Below, piece after piece: positions 12,525 to 21,226 of a stretch of DNA of 64,000 nt. The stretch is taken from positions 3,438,855 to 3,502,854 of the forward strand of contig WNKI01000004.1 of the NCBI GenBank assembly GCA_015350385.1. Reading direction: 5' to 3'. Positions within the stretch are counted from its first letter, which is position 1. The number at the start of each line of letters is the position of its first letter. The position numbers and the translations under genes were made by a program. The notes beneath the pieces were generated by a model. That model saw only the letters and a list, made by a program, of their open reading frames with translations. It ran no database searches and was not told the DNA's origin. The stretch comes from Aculops lycopersici. Lineage: Eukaryota > Arthropoda > Arachnida > Trombidiformes > Eriophyidae.

Positions 12525-13634
12525 TCAAGCATCTGAAGTTGGAAAAATTGGAGTGTCTAGCTTGTGCCACTCAGGTGGCTCGGTAGTGGCCCAAACATGA
12601 TCATCGGCATCCATCATCTCGTCTCCATCACATTCCTGGTTATCTTCCATATCCTTAATGTAGTCAGGCGAATAGATACCAATCTTGTTCTCCCTCTCAT
12701 ACTCGTCCAAATCCTTGGAAAACTTAGCCGCAATTACGGGATCATCGAGATCCGACCATGAGATGTTGTCATAGGGAGTTGGTCCTCCCTTTTTGCCTGG
12801 AATTAGAAATTCGGCCTTGTGCATAGGGTTGTTTTGAACCTTATGATAACCCCAACCTTTTTCCGGATCCTTGGTGGCCAAATTGTCAAACAAAATATCG
12901 AGGTCAATGTCTTGGCGTTTCATGGGAATACATTCGTTGGTTAGCCGAGTGTAAATGGCAATCTGTGTGCATGGGCCAAATGGTTCGGAGAGGCCAGGTA
13001 AATGGCCAACTCCATCCAATTTAAAAGTATAATATGGAAAACGTTTGCAAATTTCCTCGGAAAAATTTCGGAATTGCAATCGATTCCATTCAAACTTATG
13101 GTCATAATGACGAAAACCGTTGCTTTCCTTGGATTGTGTAGATGAATCGCGCAACAGGTGATTAAACTCACAATTTGGCGTGGTAATTATTACAAACTTT
13201 GGCTGATAGTAACCAAAAATAGTTCTCACTGCCTTGTCCACATCATCCGGTTCTAGATGCTCAATAACCTCCACAAGTGTTATGCAATCAGTATTTAGGA
13301 ATAAATCCGAGGGTTTTGTCATGTCTGCATTCCAAACTTGAATGGTCAAGTCGAGGCGCGATTTTGATCGACCAAATAGAGCCTCGAGTAAATTTGGCTT
13401 GAAATTGTAGTGTAAAGTGTCCTCAAGTAAAGGGTTGTCCTTGTCAACAAATAGAATCTCTTGCAAGTGATTCACCTGTTTAACCCAGCAGCACATCCTT
13501 CCATTACCCGAGCCAAAGTCAACCAAACGCTTAACCTCCGGCTGTCCCTCTAGGAATTCCTTAACAAAATTGTAACGCTGACTAGCCAGTGGGTAGGAGA
13601 AAATTTGGCGCTTGTTGGTTTGTGTTGAGGTCAT
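12525..13634 (-). CDS. Hen1: HEN1 small-RNA 2'-O-methyltransferase
   Basis: This is a single-exon gene of 369 aa starting at ATG 13634. It methylates the 2'-OH of the 3' terminal nucleotide of piRNAs (and siRNAs in insects), protecting them from tailing and decay. The SAM-binding motif DFGSGNG lies at residues 39-45. The HEN1-specific metal site is EVIEH (E122, E125, H126) followed by HLEP, with the second histidine region FRHYDHKFEW at about 174-183. The family motif TTPNCEFN precedes it. The dsRNA-binding and La domains of plant HEN1 are absent, as is normal in animals. The C-terminal third is acidic and unassigned. Its presence implies an active piRNA/siRNA stabilisation step in this organism. 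Confidence 0.93.
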   Translation of the reverse strand: MTSTQTNKRQIFSYPLASQRYNFVKEFLEGQPEVKRLVDFGSGNGRMCCWVKQVNHLQEILFVDKDNPLLEDTLHYNFKPNLLEALFGRSKSRLDLTIQVWNADMTKPSDLFLNTDCITLVEVIEHLEPDDVDKAVRTIFGYYQPKFVIITTPNCEFNHLLRDSSTQSKESNGFRHYDHKFEWNRLQFRNFSEEICKRFPYYTFKLDGVGHLPGLSEPFGPCTQIAIYTRLTNECIPMKRQDIDLDILFDNLATKDPEKGWGYHKVQNNPMHKAEFLIPGKKGGPTPYDNISWSDLDDPVIAAKFSKDLDEYERENKIGIYSPDYIKDMEDNQECDGDEMMDADDHVWATTEPPEWHKLDTPIFPTSDA

Positions 13635-14215
13635 GATCGGTTTTTCTTCAATTTGATTTGATTTTAATAAATAGATTATATTTATATAAGGATATGAGTA
13701 TCTACAACAATAATTTGACTTAAATTATCTTCTGTTTTGTCCCCATCGAGCGTCGTCTTTTGGTTGCTACTCATCAGAATGATCGTAATGTCGATGGTGA
13801 TGTTGTTGCTGCTGCTTCCAGTGTTGTTATTGTTTTAAACAACACTGGAGCCATGCGGATTTAAGAGGTTTAAACAGAGACAAGTACAGCAGTGGGAGCA
13901 ACAGCGGCAGCAGCAACTCTTGAACGCACCAAAAGCACATAGGCTATCGAGATGGTCGAGCGAAAAAACGGATAGTCTCTTTGGGTTGCGGTTTTCAATC
14001 GCGCGTTTGGTTTCCCAGGATTTGTATGCTGAGCGAGTAAGGCGGGGCAGGGGGGAATTTACTTTGTGGTCGATGGAACGCAAAGTAGAATCAGGTAAAC
14101 CAAACTCCGAGTCTCTGACCGCCAATTCCTTTGCTGTGGCCGCTTTACCGGCAGCCAGCTGAAAAGCCATACAAATTTGTTGAAGTGCCTCGATCTCTCA
14201 TCAATGCTAATAAGT
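13635..14215. other. Intergenic: HEN1 5' flank and tetraspanin 3' UTR
   Basis: This is noncoding by inspection. It holds a perfect 12-bp inverted repeat at 13817-13849. ORFs present are Cys- or Ser-rich with no family resemblance, and most of the region is likely the tetraspanin 3' UTR plus the HEN1 promoter. Confidence 0.5.
13817..13849. repeat. Hairpin-forming inverted repeat (12-bp stem, 9-nt loop)
   Basis: TCCAGTGTTGTT at 13817-13828 is exactly complementary to AACAACACTGGA at 13838-13849. It sits about 180 bp upstream of the HEN1 start codon, and downstream of the tetraspanin stop on the same strand. Confidence 0.85.
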
Positions 14216-15564
14216 TTACTTGATCATCATGTAAAGTGCACAGGACAAAACCATGCCGAAGATAATAAGGCAAGAGACGCCGATTGCCATCCCGCCAACT
14301 AAAAGAGCGTGGCTTTTCACGAATTCTTTCATCCGCTCGTAGCAACCCTAGAGAGCAGGTTGTTGATGTGATTGTCGTCATTATGATTTGGTTTTTAACG
14401 GGATTTCATGAGGTGAGTAGATCGAGGGCAAGTTCAAGAGTATTAGAGTTGGATATTGACATATTTTTGTTGTTCATTTCATCTTTTTCAAGAAAAACTT
14501 CACAAAACAGACATGATGGAAGCAAAGGCGCTAGCGAACTTTCGGTTCGTCATCGGGCGCGCCGACCACACGTGTACCACAGCGAACACACCAGAGAGCG
14601 TAACCCGAAAGTTCGCTCATTCGGTCGCTTGCGCAACGAAAAAAAAACAACGTTGCCAACTTGTCTGGTTGTGTTCCTTCACTTACCTCGTAGTACGTGT
14701 CCTCCCGTCGAGGCTGTCTACTTAAACACGCCTTCCTCACAGGATCGTCTTCCCGACTCCGACAACAACTCTCCGGCACTACAGGGCCAGTGTCCGATCT
14801 AAAGTGGGCGTTCTCCTTTTTCCACAACTCGTAACCGCGCGCTGGACGAACTGTGATGCCGCAACACTCGAACTGTTGGCGTTTTGTTTTGGTTGGTTTG
14901 CAATTATATGTCGCCATATTAAAACATTTGTATTGTGACATAGGAGGAGATAGGAAAAATTTTAGATCAAGTTAAAAAAATTGCTTATACTTTAGCAATT
15001 TATAGCTTGCGAAGAGAAGCAACAACTTACGTGCGTTTGCACCGCGTCCCAAGCTTGGGTAACCTGTGTATCATTTCCGTACAACTTGATGGTCGAGTGC
15101 ATCTCCTGTTGCATCCTATCGTCCACCTCCAAGCGGAACACGTAGCCAAGGATACCGGCAGTGATCATGACAATGAACAGGATCACCAAGATTACGAAAT
15201 AAGTCAGCAGCATACACTTGACCTCCTTGTAAGCACCAAAGGTTCCCAGGAAGGAGATGATGGAAACGATGCTGCCGGTGACGATCAAAATGGCGGCCGA
15301 GGCGACGTATAGGTTTGTGCCAAGCAATCGTTCCATGAAAGACCTATCATTTAGGGTCCATACTCCAATCGAGAAGACTATCACGCCACCAACCTGATTG
15401 AAGTCATGTTACCGATTTAAAGATTGGATACGAGAGAAGATTTAGTCACCAAATCCAATCTTGTTATAATTTATTTATTTATTGACAAGTTTAATACTCA
15501 CGAATATGATGGCGTTGGCCACGAACAACGAATACTTGACACCCTTACCTAGTCCCTCGATCAT
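14216..15564 (-). CDS. Tetraspanin (4 exons)
   Basis: Exons on the minus strand are 15564-15502, 15393-15031, 14872-14687 and 14347-14216, all joined in phase 0 with GTGAGT/GTAAGT donors and CAG/TAG acceptors; the product is 247 aa. TM1 begins in GVKYSLFVANAIIF and continues into exon 2. TM2 and TM3 (AYKEVKCML to GILGYVFR) are in exon 2. The large extracellular loop carries the FECCG motif, VPESCC and a final GCYERM, the standard six-cysteine pattern. TM4 ends in a very short tail (MMIK). Tetraspanins organise membrane microdomains with integrins, receptors and Notch-pathway proteases. The ATG at 15564 gives the usual length; the frame stays open upstream to an ATG at 15774, so a 70-residue N-terminal extension is possible but atypical. 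The subfamily was not resolved. Confidence 0.88.
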
Positions 15565-15774
15565 GATTATGTAAATGGCAACGGATATGATAAAGATTGT
15601 TAGAACAAAATTGCGCGACTTGACTAGCTTGTAAATAGGACTATTATTTGTCGTTGAAGGCTTGATTTGAGTGCTATCTCTATTGCGATTCTTGTTTCCG
15701 TTATTGATTGACGAATCAATTATCAGTGGATCTTCTATTGAGTTATCATGGGCAGCTTGGTGATGTTTATTCAT
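15565..15774 (-). other. Open in-frame extension upstream of the tetraspanin start
   Basis: The tetraspanin first-exon frame continues without a stop to an ATG at 15774, adding an Asn/Ser-rich segment and a hydrophobic stretch. Known tetraspanins lack such an extension, so I treat it as probable 5' UTR. Its outer end overlaps the start of the duplicated segment. Confidence 0.4.
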
Positions 15775-18270
15775 TCGCTCTTCCACTTTAAGAGCCCGGC
15801 CACTGACCAGTAGAAATTGGACTAGAAGTGCATACAGGTAATTTGAATTTGATTGTTGTTGGAGTGTATGCAAATTTGGCGAGCCACTGGCACTGGTGTT
15901 GGAGTTGAGATTTGCAAAAATATATATTTGGAAGACTCGAGGACAAACTCAAACTGTTAGTAGTGGTTTTCGTTTTGGTTTTGTCGGTGCTAATGAGATT
16001 CAAACTGCGCGTGATGTTATTTTTGGCGACTGTTTGCTGAAATTGGACCGACCGACATTGCTAGGCGCCGCGTAGAGAAAACTGATTTTACCTGGACAGG
16101 TAGGTAGAGTCGTTGGAGGATCCGCGCCCATACAACAAGGCGATAGGCAAGGCTAGCCGTCAAGGGTTCACTTTGCCAAACATAATTCACGCGACAGCAG
16201 CGATATCGGCATAAAACTACAGCAGCAACCACCACCATCCAGTCGAGTGCCAGTCGATGAACATCACCCATCGGCCAGAAGGTTGAGCGCACGACTAGCA
16301 GAGCTGTCCACTTCAGATCCAAAGCCAGAATCCTCTAATGAGCCGACGCAGAATAACTAGGCCAGATAGATAGAAAGGGGGAGAGAGAGACGCAGATTTG
16401 CCGGAAAACAGTGAAAAATTCATGCTCACCAAAAGTCATAGCACCGGACACCCTGGTCTTTCTGCCATTCAAACCGAGAGTCGAGCACAGATTATGTCCA
16501 TAATCAGGCACACCAATCGATTGGCACGAGACTAGCACGCAAATTCAAGCATCGTCGTCATTGTCATGGTACTTATAGTGGTACTACTGGGATGTTAGAT
16601 GCTCAAAGAGCAAATATGGCAGCTAAATGAAGGCACGATAATAATGGCAGCATAACTAGCGGCGCTGCTGCTCTTGAATATGTGATGCAACTTTATGGGC
16701 TAAATCCACTAGGCGGGTGCTTGACTTTCTCACTACAACTACTGAGCTCCCTGAACTGGAGGCCACCTAGCGACAAAAGTTTGTTATTTTTGTGTTTGAA
16801 ACAAGTGAACTTGGCTAACAGAAACGATGCAATCCATTGACCCAGATCACTGAGTCTACTATCCATCTCCTGGTATAAATTGCGTGCAGATCATTAGAGT
16901 TGTCGTCGTTGATGATGGCGTTGTCGTAGGCACTCGAGGATTTTAGTTTGTGTTTTTCCTCGACGTGAACCCGTAAGAGAGGGGGGAGGTATAGTGCAAT
17001 TGATGCTTATGGTCACGACACACAACAAATAGACAAGTTTTGTATCTTGTGGGGCATGTGTTTTACGTGCCCTTGTTGGTGGCTTACCTCTTCACCTGTA
17101 CCTCGTTTAGAACAACAATTTTTAACCTGTTGTTTCCTGAGATCTCACTCGAGAACTCAGGAAACCAGGAGCCTTGAGATCAGTCGGGTGAGTCACTCTA
17201 GGTTGTCCATGGCAACTGTGTCGGAGCAGTCTTACTGTGTCGAATTGCATCTAGGCGACTCTTCAGTGGTTGGATCTTTTGATTGAAACGCACGTGTCGA
17301 TGTCAGCGGAAAACGACACGCGCACCCATTTGACTGTCAATTGCATTTCCTGTTTCCTGATTCCGATTTACCAGACTATTCCCATCTCTATAGTCTTTCT
17401 AGCCACTAAGTGGTTTTCCTGAAAGGACGGTGATATTAGTCAAGTTGAAACCTATGCAGCCGTGGCAATGGCAATAATTACACTGGCGACAACCTGATGA
17501 TCTCGCTAGAGCCACATCTTCGTGGACGACACAGCTTCGTCGTCCTCGACCACAAGATCTAGTCCAAGAGATCACTCGAGCATGAGAAATATCAGAGCTG
17601 GAAAAGAAGAGAATCTTCTAATTTAATAATTTTAGTGGAGTCGGGAGTTCAATCGATCTAAGGCAATCGGGACAACCGATAATCAGAATGCTCAAATCAA
17701 AAATCTTTGGCGACGGAAAAGGGGCTGGAAATGAGGAGAAAAAGACCGAAGTGCTCACAGTGCTGGCCGAAAAACTGTGAAGATGAAGGCGGATGCATAG
17801 CGATATCTTGGGTCTAAAAATTAGGGATGAAGAAGGAAAGCAATCATTTTTTTTCTCACCAGTCAAAATGGTCAGCAGGAGGAGCTGCGTAAATTTTCGT
17901 TCAAAAAAATGGTCGCTGTTTGGGCGCCTGCCTGTGACCTTTTCTTTCGATCAATATTGCAAGATAGTATGAAAACCCACCGATAGGTGGCCTGTGTGTC
18001 CGAACTAAGCAATGGCAGTGTTCATCATAGCGATCATGTGAGGAGTTAGATTATAAAGTGTCTGCGCAAAGATGTGATCCTCAACAGTTGCCAGCAGAAT
18101 GCTTGGCTCATGATCAAATGACAACAAATGAGAGTCTCGAACAGATGGCAAGCGAGCCGAGAGGTTGAGGGGTGAGTATAAAATTGCGAAAGTGATGCAG
18201 CCTCGCCATAAACGTCATAATCATCGCCATTACCGTTAGCATTGCCGTCACTACCATGCTCCGTGATGAC
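15755..18270. repeat. Segmental duplication, part A, copy 1
   Basis: This region aligns, with many substitutions and indels, to about 24624-26860 in the same orientation. Anchors include TTGGTGAT near 15757/24628, GCATACAGGT at 15830/24699, the stretch near 16495/25225 containing CCATAATCAG, GTTGTCCATGGCAACTGT near 17200/25763, and the AACCTGATGATCTCG block at 17491/26103. It is the divergent upstream region between the tetraspanin (-) and ABCH-1 (+). Confidence 0.85.
17497..17885 (+). pseudogene. Broken copy of the orphan exon at 26109-26517
   Basis: This is aligned base-by-base to the intact open exon in duplication copy 2. The same ATG is kept (ATGATCTCG), but an early frameshift produces a TAG after about 21 codons and more stops follow. 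Local matches persist (for example the codons for RMLKSK and the QQEEP region), and the GTAAGT donor present in copy 2 is replaced by an A-run. It looks like a degenerated coding exon. Confidence 0.5.
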
Positions 18271-18343
18271 GAGAAGGTGATTCAAGGAGCTGAAGCGGAC
18301 TGCGTAAGTCGCCACCGAGTCTTTAATTTGATGGCCAGGAAAT

Positions 18344-18344
<1 letters not shown>

Positions 18345-18375
<31 letters not shown>
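18345..18375. repeat. CT microsatellite
   Basis: This is a run of CT dinucleotides bordering the identical block; the counterpart near 31430-31445 is shorter. Confidence 0.9.
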
Positions 18376-18376
<1 letters not shown>

Positions 18377-18788
18377 ATTGCGCAACTCCTCTTTGGCGTG
18401 CAACTCGATGGCCGCGAATCTCTCTCCACTTCTTCAACTTCAATCTAACTCGCATTCGCACTCTCAGTCTAGTCTCGTCTTGTCTCGTCTCATCTCGCCG
18501 CTTCTACCCTAAAGCAATCGCATCTTTTCCATCCAACCCGAGGCGCCGCAAGTCGGACCGAAAGTTGATTGGATCGCACTCTGAGAGACACTCTCACTTA
18601 GCTGAGTCTTTCGAGCGGGAAGGGAGGCGGGTGCGGCTGCCTTGAAAAGAGAGGACTGCTGACCAGGCGGCCGGCAAGTCGGCGGCAACTTAACCGGCAG
18701 GCAGGTTGGCCGGCGAGGCGAAAGCTGCGCCTCGCAAGTTGTAAATTGTAACTGTTGCCTATCCAATCAGCTCCAGCTTTATCGTTTC
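18371..18788. repeat. 418-bp identical block, copy 1
   Basis: Every base matches 31442-31859 (constant offset 13071) when the two are read side by side, while sequence immediately to the right diverges to roughly 70% identity. The block holds an inverted-CCAAT-type CCAATCAG at 18762-18770. It lies about 2.4 kb upstream of the ABCH-1 start. Open frames in it lack an ATG. Confidence 0.95.
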
Positions 18789-18946
18789 TGTTAGTCATAA
18801 TTTCTCGTTGCCATCGTGTCGGTTGACACTGCAGTGAAGTCGCGGGTCGATTAGTGTAACGAACTATTAGCCTGCTAGATGTGCCAGCCAGCAAATTGCC
18901 CGACGGGAGGGAGGCCACACGGCCAATCACTTAAGCCTCTGTCGTC

Positions 18947-18959
18947 AGGTAAAAGGTAG
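18947..18959 (+). promoter_or_regulatory. DR1-like direct repeat (candidate nuclear-receptor site)
   Basis: AGGTAA-A-AGGTAG resembles two AGGTCA half-sites spaced by one base, the layout bound by HNF4 and RXR/USP dimers. It is conserved at 32046-32058 upstream of ABCH-2, and a closer match occurs at 28116-28128. Function is inference. Confidence 0.35.
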
Positions 18960-19227
18960 AGTGAGCGAGCCGGCAAAGTGACGCAGCGCAGACCAAAGTA
19001 GAAGACGACGAGCAAGAAGAAGAGGCATTAGCATTCAGCGGAACAGTCGGCCGCGATGACGATACAAAACTTCCCCCTACTTCGATACTCGAGTCTCGTG
19101 TCTTGAGCCAGTCCTGCTCACCTGTTGCTGGCCGGCAGCCAGCCAGTCAACAACACTTGCAAAGGCCGACGGGGGTGGGGACTACTTGTTGCTCGCTCAA
19201 GTTATCAACTGGTTGTCGGTTGGCTGA

Positions 19228-19239
19228 TATATATATATA
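19228..19239 (+). promoter_or_regulatory. TATA-like element upstream of ABCH-1
   Basis: An alternating TA run is followed at once by CGGCAAACTT; the same arrangement (TATATATA then CGGCAAACTT) is kept at 32419-32436. Conservation between copies suggests a core promoter for a 5' UTR exon, but no transcript evidence is available. Confidence 0.4.
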
Positions 19240-19708
19240 CGGCAAACTTAAGGGTAGACTAGCGGGCAGCGAATGGTTGCTGGTGATGTGAGCTAACGGG
19301 AATCAGCCAATAACTTCGAACGCTGGCTTGCCAAACTTTAGCAAGCTAGATCTCGCTCTCCAACTGAAGCGCTCGTTGAGCAGCTTTCAAGTTTGCTTGC
19401 TCGTTTCCGCCTTCAACTCTCACTTTCGCAAATCAGTAAGCCAGCAACTGAAACTAGGCTTTGGTCTGCCTTCGCCAATATCTTCTCTTCGGTTCCTTTA
19501 TTACTGATGCCACCGCTTCTAGAGATCGTCTAAATAATTGCGTTACTCTTATCACTCGCAGATAGATGTCCTGCTCTAAAAATCTGCAGTCCTGAAATGA
19601 GAGTCCTGCGTATTTTTTCCACGCAATTTAGATCGAGTGTGCTGAGATGAGCTGTAGTTGGCTATTTGGTTGGCTGGCTGGCTGGTTGCTCACTCTTAAC
19701 TGAGAAAA

Positions 19709-19726
19709 CAGGTAGAATATTTTACC
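19709..19726 (+). promoter_or_regulatory. Conserved near-palindrome CAGGTAGAATATTTTACC
   Basis: This 18-mer is identical at 32816-32833. It can be read either as a splice donor (CAG|GTAGAA) ending a noncoding first exon that began near the TATA-like site about 480 bp upstream, or as a dyad protein-binding site (GGTA-n-AATATT-n-TACC). Confidence 0.4.
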
Positions 19727-20739
19727 TTTCCGCTGGTCGTTTTGTATCCGTTTGAATAGCCACCAGGCAAAACGACCATTCGACTGGCCGAAGAAATCGA
19801 AAACTCACCGTGCAAGCTGAGCCACCCAATTTGTTTGTATCGGCGTTGTCATTCTATCCCGTTCCTTCTCTCGCTCGCTTAGTCCACGAAGTCAAAGTTA
19901 GAGGAGCAAGCAACAAGTGTGAGAGCACTTGGATGAGTGGCCGACCAACGACTGTGGCCAACTAACCATCTAGCTAGATAACCAAACGACTCAACAAAAG
20001 TGGACTAGAGAAATGCTAGTTAAATTTGAGTGAGAGGAGAGAAACACGAAGTTGAGAGGCAGGGATACGAACACCAAGAGAAGGGAGCCGAAACGGAAGC
20101 TTACGAGGGGGCGAGCTGCGCGCGCTTCATTCCTACCCACCTGTTGTTGTTTAAGTCTGCTAGCTCACCTAAGGGTGCGATGATTTGTTTTTTCTAATAG
20201 AGGAGAGGAGAAGTAAAGAAAAGGGGAAAACTCATGCGCAAGAGTAAAACTTAGCCAAGTAGTAGATTTAGTTCCCGACCATCGGTCGCTTCGTTGGAGC
20301 AGGAACCAAAAAGGACGGATATTTTTCAAGGGACTTCATTGCTTGGTCCTGCCAACAACAGTGAGGGCAGCAACAGGGACAGCAACAACTACAACTAAAA
20401 CCACAACTGAGGCTGCAAAAGTTTTGACACGAGAGTGGATAAGAAGACGAAGAAGTAGAAGAACGAGAAGGTTTCAGGTTATACTGGCATTGTAGAAAAT
20501 CCGAGACCATTAGCAGGAACAGCACCAACATCCGCAGCAGTAACCACAATAACATCAACAGTAACGGAACGCTGACAAGTGCACGGCAACCACAACAGGT
20601 AGTCGTTCATTTCCGCACGCCTAAGTGAGCGCTTGTTCCAATCTCCAATCTCGAGTCTTTAGAACTGAGCTACTCTAGCTTCTGATTGAGTTCAAAGAAA
20701 GGGCGAGCAAACGTGTGAGTGAGTCGAAGTTAAGTGAAG

Positions 20740-20766
20740 TTATTGTAAACTTCGAGTTTACAATAA
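20740..20766. repeat. Tight hairpin (12-bp stem, 3-nt loop)
   Basis: TTATTGTAAACT, loop TCG, AGTTTACAATAA is a perfect inverted repeat. It is about 460 bp upstream of ABCH-1; I found no counterpart in front of ABCH-2. Confidence 0.85.
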
Positions 20767-21226
20767 TCAGTGATAGCAACAACAACATCACCAAGACTAC
20801 TATCTGTTACCTGTTGGCTCACGTCAACCACTAAACTCGCCGCTTGGAATAGAATTTCCAGAGAGCTTTAGTTGTTTTCTAGAGCCTCGGTGGTGCCTTG
20901 TTTGCTTGCTGGTGTGTGGTTCGATTAACTCCTTATGCCTTTGAGTTGAACGAATAGATAAATGAGCTTGTTTGTTTAAGAGTTTTGGTTAGATTTAGTG
21001 AGCAAGCGATTCGCAGTGTTGTTGTGCAATTGTATATCTTGCCGGCTATGATGCTGATTGAGTTGACACTTGCGAGATTCGTTTGCGATTAAGCACCTTG
21101 CGTGAGTGGAGCGTCTCCGTCGACCTGAGGACGATTCTAAATGACAGACATCAAGTTGAATTACAGGTAATACAAATTATCAAATTCAAATCTAATTAGA
21201 TACATATATTTATTATTATTATTATT

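Larger units (their letters stand above)
18280..20570. repeat. Segmental duplication, part B, copy 1 (ABCH-1 upstream region)
   Basis: This aligns to about 31370-34790. Shared landmarks in order are GATGGCCAGGAAATCC, the 418-bp identical block, AGGCCACACGG, AGGTAAAAGGTA, GCATTAGCATTCAGC, ACCTGTTGCTGGCCGGCA, TATATA followed by CGGCAAACTT, CAGGTAGAATATTTTACC, GGAAGCTT...CTGCGCGCG, TTCATTGCTTGGTCCTGC, and GAAGGTTTCAGGTTAT. No coding sequence is evident. Confidence 0.88.

Noticed and set aside
18509..18766. 85-codon minus-strand open frame repeated exactly at 31580-31837
   Set aside because: Its identity follows from the 418-bp identical DNA block. The first codon is TTG, there is no ATG, and the composition is that of GC-rich repeats.
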